Of a stretch of DNA of 64,000 nt, positions 54,319 to 64,000 are shown piece by piece. How positions within the stretch are numbered: position 1 is the stretch's first letter; each line of letters starts with the position of its first letter. The position numbers and the translations under genes were made by a program. Source of the DNA: Zopfochytrium polystomum (lineage: Eukaryota; Chytridiomycota; Chytridiomycetes; Chytridiales; Chytridiaceae); the NCBI GenBank assembly GCA_025765615.1, contig JAIVFJ010000015.1:372001-436000 (forward strand). The letters run 5' to 3'. The notes under the pieces are model-generated. The model saw only the letters and a program-made list of their open reading frames with translations. It ran no database searches and was not told the origin of the DNA.

Positions 54319-55528
54319 TCAGGGGAGAAACACAATCTTCCCGACAGTTCGATGGGCTTCAATGACTTCGTGCGCACGCTTGGCGTCTGCGAGCGCCATG
54401 GTTGTAGCTTTTGGCAAAACGGGAAGTGAACCCTCCTTGAGCCATTGCTCCAACTGCTGAAACTTTTCGTTCGGCACGTCGCTTATCAGGAAGTACCTAT
54501 GTGGGAGTGGAGGTAGCATCGTAAGAGGAGAAATGGAAATGAACTTTCTATGACAGCAACGCCGATAACTGGTTCCTTTGGCCTACCCACTTTCTGGACG
54601 CAAAGAAGGATCTGTACAGCATCGTTCCCAACATTGACAAGATCGTCGCGGCCGTGAACTTGAAATCTCCGCCGAACACCATTGGTCCAACGGCCGTAGC
54701 GTAGAGCCCCTTTGGCTTCAGAATCTTCGGCGCAATGTTCCAGTAAGCGTCCCCACCGACGGCGTCAAGGACAATGTCAAAAGGCTCCCCGTTCGCTCCA
54801 GTGCCCTGCGCGAAGAGCGATTCGGCTGTACCCACAGTGTAGTCGACAAACTTGTCCGCACCAAGGCCCAGTACGTACTCCCTGTTTTTTCCCGACGCGA
54901 CACCGGTGACGGACGCGCCAAACCGCTTAGCAATAACAACCGCCCACGAGCCTACGCCGCCGCTCGCGCCAATCACGAGAACCGACTTCTTGCGGGCACC
55001 TTCCCCTGGCGCCTCGATCGTCAAGCCGTACCCGCCAGTCAGGGTCAACCCAACGTAGGCAGTAATTGCGGCGACGGGCACGCTGGCCGCCGTGGCGTGG
55101 TCCAGCGACGGGGGCTTGCGGACGACGAGATCGAGATCAGTCGAGACTTTGGCGTACTCTGCCTGGGCGCCGCGGCGGTTGATACCCCCAAACCTGCCGT
55201 ATACCTCGTCGCCCGGTTTGAGCCCGGTGGTTGCGGCGGCCTTGGGGCCGACGGAAACGATCTCGCCAGAGTAGTCGACTCCGAGGTACATGGGAAATGC
55301 GGAGCCGAAGACGATGCTGAGGTCGCCGCGGCGGATCTTTACGTCGGCGGGGTTCGCGCCGGCGGCTTTGACTTTGATAATGACAGCGCTGGCGTCTGCG
55401 GGGTCCGCTGGCGACAGCGTTGGGGCCTGGACTTCTTCGTACGTGAGAACGTCGCTGGATCCGTAGGCACGGAGAAGGAGAGCGCGCATCGTTGCGGGCA
55501 TTGGTCCGGATGACAATGACGACGCCAT
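54319..55528 (-). CDS. Quinone-oxidoreductase-like zinc-independent MDR enzyme
   Basis: Two minus-strand exons: 55528-54591 and 54496-54319; 371 residues. It belongs to the medium-chain dehydrogenase/reductase superfamily, quinone oxidoreductase branch, which uses NADPH. N-terminal GroES-like domain: MRALLLRAYGSSDVL, KVKAAGANPADVKIRRG, GVDYSGEIVSVG, LKPGDEVYG. Rossmann domain: SVLVIGASGGVGSWAVVIAKRFGA and GADKFVDYT, DIVLDAVGG. The zinc-binding cysteine cluster of alcohol dehydrogenases is absent. The second exon (FLISDVPNEKF, ALADAKRAHEVIEAHRTVGKIVF) is the standard C-terminus. The donor GTGGGT is used to keep phase. I place the start at the ATG of MASSLSSG; an upstream in-frame ATG would add 36 residues. 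Confidence 0.9.
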
Positions 55529-56295
55529 TCGATCGGCCGGGGTTGTGGGTGGATGGGTGTCTGGTGGTCGGGTGAAAGTGTTCTGTGTGGCTTTGATGTG
55601 TCTGCCCGAAACTGGCAGAAGCGGGGAGTGAATCACACGATGGACATTTCATTTTCCTTTGGGAAGTCATCCATCACGACGCTGTCTTTATGTAAAAGAA
55701 CTTTGCTGGTTTCCACCTCACGTCGTGGCGGTCGCGGGCCACCTTCTGAACTGAATATGCATTTTTCGCCTTCCACTGAGGATCTCCTGTGCTTGCCATC
55801 CGAGCTTTCAAAGTGGGCGTAGTCCAGAAAGCGGGGTTGCGAGCAAAAGAGGGAAAGCAAAGCGAGCTGTGAGTCAGGTAGCCAGATTGTGTTAAGAATA
55901 TTCCAAACCTTTACATAAAACGAACGATGCCCAGCAGCATTCATCGCGCATTCTTCAGAAAATATGTGCTCCGTAAACATGTAATGGCAAAGCCGATCTA
56001 CTTCCGATTCTAATAGATTCTTCCCTGCTCAAAGCAGTGAGGGAGAACAGCTTCGAAGATACTCCGTCTCACCTGCTCCGTACGGTGACCATCCGCGTGC
56101 CTTCAGTCGTTTGTCTTGTTTTCCCCGGAATGCATCTCGCAATTGAATAAGAGTCCCTTTCTGGTTCGATTTGGCTTAAATGAACATAGAAGATGTTAAG
56201 GGGTGAAAATACAACTTGACGAATCTTCCGTTACCGGCCGATTGCGCTGGAAGGTCATGACCGGGGCGGTAAAATAACACATTCAACATTGCTAA
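55529..56295. other. Intergenic region, possible extra exons not resolved
   Basis: About 770 bp between the MDR enzyme start and the RecQ stop. A minus-strand frame at 55980-55633 (115 codons) contains the coding-like string FLDYAHFESSDGKHRRSS but no motif. It might be a further exon of the RecQ gene or chance. Confidence 0.4.
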
Positions 56296-59200
56296 TTACA
56301 GAAATGCAGCTTTATTGTTCTCACCAAGCTTGATGAAATATACGCAGGGAGCCGTCATGTCTTTCTCACTGTCTTTCACAATGTAGGAATGCCGAATTTC
56401 GCAATTGTCGCAGCACTGTTTGCAATTTATCGGATCGAACGCTTCCCCGAAGTACTGTGAAGACGAAGCAGAGTAGGAGTGAGAATTAAACATTTCACGC
56501 TCAAACTTTTGGTCCACCTTCAAGAGCTGCTGTCGGCGGCAAGTGATCGTATCTTCGCAAAAGGCAATTACTTTCTTGATACTGCTTTGAAAACTCTATA
56601 TAAGCCATTTAGTCTTACCATCCGTAAACCGTACGCCACAAACCTCTGTTTCTTCTCCAGAGTGATAGTGCTGGAGTACAAAGAAAATGATGATTAGCGA
56701 GATGTTTTGCAGTTGGTTGTGTGCCTGCCGTGATGCGGTCTTCGAACGAGTACATCAGATAGCAAAACGATTCAACGTTATCTCTGCCCGCTCGACCAGT
56801 TTCCTACAATAAAAAAAGATGTTTCAGACTGTGGTCTGAATTTCAACAGACGTACCTGAAAGTAGCCCTCCAGACTATTTGGAAAGCTGTAGTGAATAAC
56901 GAACCGCACATTTGCTTTGTTTATCCCTAGGCAGAGTTTCAACCTCCAGGCTGGACGAACTTTTCAACGACAACAAACCCATCCCAAAAGCGGTTGTCGC
57001 AACCATGACAAAGATGTTTCCCTTCATCCACTCATTCTGAACCACACATTTATCCTCCTCATCCATGCCACTGTGATAAGAAGCTGCAGATACGTTGTTG
57101 TCCTTTTTTTTGTGAACGAATGATAATTGTCAGCGGCAGGGTGGTGGAGACTGAACACTTGCCTTGAGCATCTCCTCGAGTGCCTCACAGTCAGCCCTCG
57201 ACGTGCAGTACACAATCCCAGTGGAACCTTTATGCTTTCGCACGAGTCGAAGCACTTGCTCTGTCGGTGTCTTGGCCTTGGGAACGATTTTGTACCTGGG
57301 GCTCAAGTTAAGATCCTCATCTACCCTTCAACCGACATCCATACCTAAGATTGGGGCGATTGCAGCTGAGGCGGAACGTCTCGCAGTCTGCCATCTTTAG
57401 AATCGTTTTTATCTTATCTGAAGTTTTTTGTTAATAACATTGAAAGAGTCCGTTAATAATTGCACGGACCCTCGGCCTCCTTGGTGGCAGTGGCTGTGAG
57501 TGCCATGATTGGAACCCGAGGGAAGTCTTCCCGGATAGATCCAAGCTCCTGAGAACCGATGTTAGCAGCGTCAAGACGTGGAGCGAAAGTATTTGCGGAC
57601 CCCGTATGCTGGCCGAAAGCCATCGCCCCACTGGCTGATGCAATGAGCCTCATCAACCACGAATCTGTGCAAATCGTTTACTTTCCTTAAACGGGGGGAG
57701 CGACTGAAATCACCGTGATAGTTCTTTTGTGGAGTGAAGGCGGCGAAGAGCCTCTCGTAAAGTTTTAGACTTAACAAGCATCTCTGGGGTGGTGTAGAGA
57801 ATCTTTTTTTCCCTTTCGCGCAGCTCTGTGGACGAGAACGAACCGCTGAGAACTGGTTTCGAGGTAGATAACAAATGCGGCACCTTTAAACACAAATGCT
57901 CGACCATTTTCGTCATTGTCACTGGAAAGAAAGAGTGCGGTCATGCCGACTCTCTCGACCAGTTCTTTCGTTTGATCCCAAATCAGAGACTTGAGTGGCG
58001 AAATGACAACCTGAATCGATTACTAAAGCAGTTATGGAAAGAAAGTCGTACTGTGAGAGAGGGTTCAAGTGCGGCTGGGATCTGGAAGGACTGATGAGTG
58101 CAATCATGGTGCAAAAACAATTGCAAACCTGATAGCACAGACTCTTTCCACTTCCTGTTGGCTGTTGAGATGCGTTAGAAAAGCGGCTCGTGAACAAAAC
58201 TCGGCCCCACCATAACAACGAACAAGTCTTTCTTGCTCAATGCCGCTTTGATAATCTCCTCTTGCAGTGGTCGAAAGCTTTTAAGACCAAACTTCCGGAG
58301 CGCCTTGCGCAGCTCTCGACTCCACTCAAAACCGGAGGGTCGGTCCCGAGTCCCTGAAGCGGGGTCGTCAGCTTCAGGTGTGCAGGAAGGCGACGAAACC
58401 GGCGGCGACGGCAGCTGCGAGTGCAATAATTCTCGCCCCTGATCTGGAGACTCATAACGCGAAGATTCCTGAGAGGACGAAGGTTGGGAGTTTCCCACGA
58501 AGGACGAGTCTGCAAGCTCCTCTTTCACCACCCATTCTTGGTGCTCAGCCGTCATGATGGGTGGCGGAGCATCGGGGTTTGGCGGATTCGGAGCTGCTTC
58601 GTATCTAGCACTACACATATCCTCCTGCTTCGCACGGAGGGCTTCGATGTATGCCCTGTCTTCTTTCCTGATTGCACCCAAGTCAACATTTTGGGCAAAA
58701 GTTGGAACGCCAAAAATATGTCTTACTCGTATTCCAAGACGTGGTCCCTCATGGTTTCAAAGTAACTGCGGAGTGCCACTTCTGTATCGACCATTAACCC
58801 TTTCACCTTCAATCCAGATTTGATCTCTTCGATGCTTTCGACTTGGCTCACCGGCCTTATCGAACTGAGCGCTTTCACGGACATAATCGAGTGCAACAGC
58901 CGATCCAAATCATTCCACAAGGCACTAATGGCATTCCCCATGGCAGTTAGAATCGAGTCATCCGCCGGCGTGGATTCCGTGGACGGCTTAGAAGAGTTCC
59001 ACTCGTATTTTGCTGCGAGCCGCAGCACTTGGCCAGGATTTGCAAAGGTGGTGCGCGTTCTTTCATTAGTAGGAGTGCTCAGGATATAATTTGAAGCTGA
59101 ACTACTTGGGTGGACTGTTTCGGACAGGAAGCTCGGCACGTCGCGAGTTGGGTGAGAGGACTCATTCATTGGATTGTCAACTTGGTATAGTGGGTCGTTC

Positions 59201-60088
59201 TCATCACATTTCTCGTGCGCGAGCAGGGTATCTGGCAGTTTAAGGGAATAAAGTGTGAGAGATGGAGGGAGAGGGGAAAGCAAAGAAGGTTGGTTTGGGT
59301 CTTCGAATGAGGGCAAACTGCTGACCCACCGTGTTGGAGTCCCGATACCCCCACTTCACTGGCCATCGGGGTAGGGTTAGGCCTCATTCGTTTTGGTGAT
59401 TTGTTATGCGAAAATAATGCTGCCTCTGACAACGAATATCAGAAGTTGGAACTATGACACCACTCCAGCCACTGTACCGCATCTTGCTATGCTCGGGCCT
59501 TGTTCTTTCGGCGGGAGATAGCGAATGGCTGAAGGAACAGACGGGTTCGGTGGATCGTGAGGGTCACCGTGAAGGCTGGTTCGCACAGCCGCACTCGTCT
59601 CGGCACTCCTCCTCCGCTTCGAGCCAAACCCCACGCGCTCGTCGTCCGCCACTTCAAGCTGCTGAAAGGACTCTTTATACTCTTCCTCTGTCTCATCTGA
59701 AAGGTCTGCTCGCACAGTCGCAGTCGTCCCCGCCGTATTCTCTGTGAAAGTAACCCTGTTTCTCGTCGGGCAAAACTCCTCAAACTCATCGTCTGTCACT
59801 TCGCGCTGACCATTTGATTCCTGATCATCCTCATCCCACTGCCCAGAGAGGTCGATGGATATGCCTTGAATTGATGTTAGCTGGAAAAGACTGGGAGGGC
59901 GGGTGCCAACACGATCACCAACAAACAAAGTAGGGGAAAGTAAGGAGGGGGAAGGAGGTCGGTGTCGGGACAGACTGCATACGTGGAGATAGAGGCGAGT
60001 GGTCATTGCTGACAGGATGATCAGCCTCCGGCGCAGTGGCCGTGCCAACCCGTCGTTCGCTGGTCGGGCGTGTGCGTTGGGCTTTCAT
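56296..60088 (-). CDS. RecQ-family DNA helicase
   Basis: Eighteen minus-strand exons: 60088-59927, 59880-59473, 59423-59330, 59231-58727, 58667-58211, 58161-58129, 58081-58052, 58010-57905, 57852-57714, 57664-57601, 57548-57470, 57417-57345, 57295-57159, 57083-56979, 56926-56856, 56803-56619, 56584-56518, 56454-56296; 957 residues. It unwinds DNA 3'-5' in recombination and repair. Motifs in order: FGLKSFRPLQEEII (motif 0), PTGSGKSLCYQ (I), VVISPLKSLIWDQ (Ia), LYTTPEML, VVDEAHCISQWG (II), IMALTATAT (III), TGIVYCTSR (IV), YHSGM, VMVATTAFGMG (V), VRFVIHY, ETGRAGRD (VI). The zinc-binding tail has CRRQQLLK-YFGEAF and CCDNC. The N-terminal roughly 390 residues are acidic and Ser/Pro-rich. No RQC winged helix or HRDC follows in this model. 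Two exons are only 33 and 30 nt. Exons 3/4 and 16 are the least certain. Confidence 0.85.
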
Positions 60089-60240
60089 GGCCGAAAACGA
60101 GACAGACCTCGTTGTCCGAAACCGGACAAGTGGACGGCGGAAGGGAGACAAAAAGCACACAAAATCAGGAAAAAAAAGAAGAAGAAAAAAAAGAAAGAAA
60201 GAAAAGGGTGCGATCTACCACTCCTCCGCCTTTGAACAAT
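60089..60240. promoter_or_regulatory. Compact bidirectional promoter region (RecQ / C1D)
   Basis: Only about 150 bp separate the start codons of two divergent genes. The C1D side is purine-rich (GAAAAAAAAGAAGAAG near 60165-60205). Both transcription starts must be inside this interval or inside the opposing gene; a shared nucleosome-free region is likely. Confidence 0.55.
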
Positions 60241-61322
60241 ATGGACGATCTCGACACCATCAACGAACAGGCGAACGCTCTGGCCGCCTCCATCGCAGTC
60301 GTCCGGGAGCGCCTGAAGCCCGTCTTGCGCTCGGCGAACCCCGGCGATCGAGCCGCAGAGAAAGATCGCCCCCCCACGACCGTCATGGAAATCTGCGCAG
60401 ATCTCGACCAGGTCGACCCGCTCGACTCGGCGCGGCTGTGCGTCTCGCTTGCCTACACGATCAACGCTCTCTTCTTCAGTGAGTCGGATTGGGGCGGGGT
60501 TTGCACTCGCCGTGTATGTGGCCACGTGCAAAAAACTTGTCTTAAAAACAAATCTAACCGTTTTCCCTGTGTGTAGCGTACCTCCGAACAGAGGGCCGGA
60601 TAAAGGGCCATCCCGTGCGGAAAGAGCTGGTAAGCCGAGAAAACAAACTCTGCGTCCGGTTTGCACTGACGCCTTTTTCTTATTCGTGGGCCAAAAGGCT
60701 CGCATCAAGACCTACATGGACAAGGTAGCGACGGCGGCGGGCCTGAATAAACGTAGGCCACAATACGAACGCTTTGGCCCAACATTCGCTCACCGTCCCT
60801 CTTCCTCCGCCGTTCCCAGCCACGATGCGAATCGACCAAGCCGCAGCAAAGCGCTTCATCAAGCACTCCCTCTCCCACGATGCACCGGCCAACCCCGCCC
60901 CCGCCGACGGCGAGGCGGCGGAGCACGCCTCGGCGTTCCTGAACCATCTCGAATCCCCAGCGCCGACCCCGACCCCGCCGGCGACCGCGGCGAAACGCAG
61001 CAGCGCGGCGGTTGAGAGCAGCGGCAGCGGCGGCGGTGGTGGGGCCGCGTCGCCGGCGCCGGCCGCCAAGCGGGCAAAAGTCCAAAAGCCGCCGCAGGCG
61101 AAGAAGGTGGATGCGAGCACGACGAATGAGGAAGAGGAGGAGGAGGAGGAGGAGGAGACAGCGACGACACCCGCGGCTGTCGCCACAAAGAAGAGGGTGC
61201 AGGCGGCGACATCCGCAAAGGCGGCAGCGGTGACCCCAGCGAAGGCGCCGGCGAAGGTGGCGACAGCACCGGTGAAGGCGACGGTGGCTAAGGCGAAAAC
61301 GCCAGCGAAGAAGGCTAAATAA
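60241..61322 (+). CDS. C1D: C1D/Lrp1-like nuclear exosome cofactor
   Basis: Four exons: 60241-60478, 60577-60629, 60698-60752, 60820-61322; 282 residues. C1D (yeast Lrp1/Rrp47) binds Rrp6 and RNA and aids rRNA and snoRNA processing in the nucleus. The Sas10/C1D helical core is seen in LDSARLCVSLAYTINALFF, YLRTEGRIKGHPVRKEL, ARIKTYMDKV and the signature PTMRIDQAAAKRFIKHSL. The last two appear correctly only after splicing. The C-terminal half is a long Lys/Ala/Pro and Glu-rich tail (EEEEEEEEE, then KAPAKVATAPVKA), longer than in most family members and likely RNA- or protein-binding. It shares a short promoter region with the RecQ gene. Confidence 0.88.
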
Positions 61323-61711
61323 TGATCTGTATAACTAAAATAGAAAGACCTCCTGTTCCGCACCATCATTAGTCAATCAGTTGCTGAGGAAGAAGGAAGA
61401 AGGGGAAGGTAGGAAGGGAACTGCCCGACCGCTTTGATTGCTGACCCAATACTGGGTCAGGCGGAATGTTTCAAGGCTAATGTGGGAATCTCGGATAAGT
61501 CCGGAACCTGTAATGCCGCCTTTACTCCTTTACTGTCGCAATTAAGCGGCCGGACGAATGTTGCTTCATATGCTTTATTGGCATCTTCACACGCAAGATT
61601 GCTCTCCCACAGCACTCACTTCTCCTTCAATCCCTGCACCACCCAGATAGCCGGTGCTCTCTCACTCCAAACACAAAGAAGCCGATCCAATCGCATGCTC
61701 GACTGGCACAC
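61323..61711. other. Short intergenic region between convergent genes
   Basis: About 390 bp between the C1D stop and the DHCR7 stop; holds both 3' UTRs. A 100-codon plus-strand frame here has no motif and is not called. Confidence 0.5.
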
Positions 61712-61801
61712 TCAGTACACGTACGGAAGGAGCTGAGGGTTAACATAGAAAAAGAAAGCCGAGTTAGTCAGGTGGCAATGGGGAGAGTTCATGGGTACAC
61801 A

Positions 61802-61848
<47 letters not shown>

Positions 61849-63736
61849 ACACAAATGAATTCGAAAAAAAACAAAGCAAACATCAAAGCGCACCTTCCAC
61901 GGCACCAATCGCGAGTACTCCTCCCAGTACTTTCCATACTTGCCCCTGCACCGCGCATCGTCCCTCCTGATGCGGTGGAGCAGCAGAATGGTCATGTACA
62001 CGACGTAAAAGTACGGCAACACGTGCCCGACGCCGCAGGCCATGCACATTGCGAGCGAGATGGTGAGGTCGCCGACGTAGTTAAAGTGGCGCGACACGCC
62101 CCAAAAGCCGCTGACGAGGAGGAGAGACCGGTGGACCTTGCCGTCCGAGGTGACAAACTCGGTGCGGAGCACGCGGGCGGGTTTCCCCCAGATGTTGCAC
62201 TTGCCGTCCGAGGAGCGGACGACGTCCTTTTGGTGGTTGACGGCGCGAAAGATGTAGTAGCCGAGCAGGCCCAGGCCGAGAACGGCGGAGAAGTAGCCCG
62301 GGGACAGGTCAACGGGGTTGCGGACGAGGTAGTGGGACTGCAGGGTGTACATGTACGGCAGCCAGACCGAGTCGCCCCAGGCGAGGTAGAACCCAAAGTG
62401 GTCGTGGCAAATGTCGATGGTGCGGAGGTACCAGTCCTCGTTGTAGAAAAAGTCGAGGACGTAGATGGCGTGCAGGATGTTGACCAGGATCATCGAGTTT
62501 GTAATGTATCCGATGCGCTCGTACTGGGCGGCGGCAAACGACGCGTTGATGAGCGTCCAGGCGACGATGCCGGGGCGGCCGTTGTGGAACAGCTTAAAGT
62601 CGAACCACTTTCCGAGGCGCGGGTTGAACTCGACGCCCATGAAGATGTCGTAAATGATGGAGCCCGAGAACTTGCGGTCCGCCGCGTGCGACGGGAAGAG
62701 GAGCGCCTTGAAGTACGAGAAGAGCGTCAGGAAGTAGCCGTAGGAGTTTGCGGCGATCAGCAGACCGCCCCAGTTGTCGTGGATGATGGAGGCAGGGAAG
62801 AGGCCGGCGCCGAGCGACAGTGCAAAGTACAGGACGTGTGTGATGAACCAGACTCGAAGACCGTTGACCTGGATGAGGGTGTGGGTGTGGGACGGACGCG
62901 TGCAGGTGTTCGGGAGGGTGGCATGATGTTGGGCAAGGTTTGGAGGTTGTTTGCCAGACAGACAAACAACAAACAAACAAGCAAAAAAAAGAAAAGAAAG
63001 GGGAAAAAATCAATAAAAAAGAAAGGATCGAGCAACAACGTACGACGTAGGGCAGCGTGTATCCTGCGGGGGTGGTCTGACCGTAGCCAATCTTGGCCGG
63101 CACGAGCACGTACATCAGCGCCTGGAAGAGGAGCCACGTGTAGTACAGCTGGAACCCGCCTGTGGGTAGAACGCCAATGTGAGATGCGTGTCTAGGGAGC
63201 ACATGTGCACAAAGAAACACGCCACTGGCTACTCACTCGCCGTCGGCGTCGGCACAAACTCTCGGAGCCACTCGCCCAGCGTATCAGTGATTGGCTTCGA
63301 AGAGGACGCGACGCGGTCGGCGAGCTGCAGGGCCGGACCGGCAATGTCGCACTGGAACGAGTCGCAGGCGCGCCAAAAGTAAATGACGACAAGCGGCGTC
63401 GTCATCATTATCGTGAACGACATGATGATGGTTCCAAGGGAGATGTCTAAAATGTTTTCGCGGAAGGTTGTGGGCAGGGGGTGGTACAGAAACGTGGGTT
63501 CCAGGCGCGTGTGAGAAATCCGGTTTGGCGACGACGAACAGGAATGCGTGCAGCAAAAAGGGCAGTGGTTGGAGTGTGTTGTGCCCCCGCCTGTGAAACG
63601 ACGAACCTCTGGCGCGGCCCCACGTCTTTCCAATCTGGTGCGGCACGTTCTTTGCAGACAACGGCCCCATCGTGCTCGTGGTGGTGGTGGTGGTGCTGGT
63701 GGAGGCGGACGGGCGCTGCCGCGGAGGAGGGGCCAT
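61712..63736 (-). CDS. DHCR7: 7-dehydrocholesterol reductase (sterol delta-7 reductase)
   Basis: Five minus-strand exons: 63736-63607, 63446-63237, 63159-63044, 62868-61894, 61732-61712; 483 residues, near the 475 of animal DHCR7. The enzyme reduces the sterol C7-C8 double bond with NADPH in the ER membrane. Family hallmarks: [26 protein letters not shown] with [113 protein letters not shown] and [17 protein letters not shown]. The spacing and motifs fit DHCR7 rather than Erg24 (C14) or Erg4 (C24). The final exon codes only LLPYVY and a stop. I start at the ATG of MAPPPRQRP; a second in-frame ATG lies 22 codons on. Confidence 0.93.
61803..61853. repeat. CA/GT microsatellite inside the last intron of DHCR7
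   Basis: CA run of about 35 bp followed by CGCACACGCACG variants. It lies within the 161-bp final intron (61733-61893) of the DHCR7 gene, making that intron one of the longer ones in the window. Confidence 0.93.
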
Positions 63737-64000
63737 TATTGCGCGGTGTGGGTGGTGGGCTGTTCGTTTTGAATCTTTTTTTTTTTTTTTCTTTTTTTTT
63801 TTCTTTCGTTTTTGGTTGTTGTTGTTTTTTCTGCTCATTTCTGTTGCACAGATGATATGATCTGTTTGTCTTCCTTAAAGCCCCATATTTTCCATTTTTT
63901 TTGTTTGTTTGTTTGTAAACGCAGCGCACCAATCCATCACGGAATGAGGTCGTGCAGCCGGCCCTGAGTGGAAGCAAAAGAATTGGCCAAAGGCGCCTGA
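63737..64000. promoter_or_regulatory. Upstream region of DHCR7 (5' leader/promoter by position)
   Basis: About 260 bp to the window edge. It has long T-rich (plus-strand) runs at 63777-63830 and TTTGTTTGTTTG at 63899-63917. No specific sterol-response site is assigned. Confidence 0.4.

Noticed and set aside
57120..57165. Possible GC-AG intron (AAG|GCAAGT) in the RecQ gene
   Set aside because: The phase does not fit; a GT donor four bases downstream (GCAA|GTGTTC) keeps the frame into SYHSGMDEED.
61855..63195. 446-codon plus-strand frame opposite DHCR7
   Set aside because: Antisense shadow of a GC-rich conserved exon; DHCR7 on the minus strand has every family motif.
63660..63720. His-rich or Gly-rich runs opposite the DHCR7 N-terminus
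   Set aside because: Other-frame readings of the ACC repeat that encodes the Thr-rich DHCR7 leader.
1..64000. CRISPR arrays, bacterial operons, phage or plasmid features
   Set aside because: No spacer-repeat arrays seen; the DNA is intron-bearing and eukaryotic throughout.

Overview
The window is nuclear DNA of a eukaryote, most likely an early-diverging (zoosporic, chytrid- or monoblepharid-like) fungus. Three things point this way. Genes are split by many short introns (mostly 45-100 bp, GT-AG). One protein carries glutamine amidotransferase, indole-glycerol-phosphate synthase and phosphoribosylanthranilate isomerase together, a fusion typical of fungi. Alongside it sit genes that Dikarya usually lack: a DHCR7-type sterol reductase, an eIF4G with C-terminal MA3 and W2-like domains, and a GPR180/TMEM145-like seven-span receptor. 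The species is an inference; no marker in the window settles it. Exon models were built by hand from reading frame, splice sites and protein-family fit, and every complete multi-exon model given with explicit exons sums to a multiple of three.

Layout. 0-10 kb: the 3' part of beta-tubulin, COP9 signalosome subunit 5 and a large eIF4G, all on the plus strand. 11-17 kb: an orphan seven-span membrane protein and a PX-PH-RhoGAP protein (Bem3-like), both minus. The RhoGAP gene diverges from a cytochrome P450 (17.5-19.4 kb, plus). 19.4-23.1 kb is gene-poor, with a CA microsatellite and a degenerate alanine-rich repeat. 23.1-25.5 kb: GPR180-like receptor (minus). 27.1-29.8 kb: an unusual single-exon aldo/keto reductase-LRR fusion (minus). 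30.1-31.5 kb: a decayed cellular reverse-transcriptase (rvt-type) gene. 32.4-35.2 kb: GATA-finger protein. 36.0-40.8 kb: a long coiled-coil protein with Tea1/Kel1-like features and a four-copy internal repeat. 40.9-43.2 kb: trifunctional tryptophan enzyme (minus). 44.6-46.6 kb: arrestin-fold protein. 47.0-48.6 kb: two tRNA-Leu genes in opposite orientation. 49.7-52.0 kb: aspartyl aminopeptidase with a 6-nt micro-exon. 52.8-53.9 kb: proteasome assembly chaperone 1. 54.3-55.5 kb: quinone-oxidoreductase-like MDR enzyme. 56.3-60.1 kb: 18-exon RecQ helicase, divergent from a C1D/Lrp1 exosome cofactor (60.2-61.3 kb). 61.7-63.7 kb: DHCR7.

There is no operon or obvious functional cluster; these are housekeeping and signalling genes in ordinary eukaryotic order. 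Themes that recur are translation and RNA metabolism (eIF4G, C1D, tRNAs), proteostasis (CSN5, PAC1, aminopeptidase), polarity and cytoskeleton (tubulin, RhoGAP, coiled-coil protein) and membrane sterols or receptors (DHCR7, P450, receptor). The observations most worth a second look are the AKR-LRR fusion, the DHCR7 gene, the repeat-bearing coiled-coil protein whose introns are all phase 0, the 6-nt micro-exon, and the rvt pseudogene.
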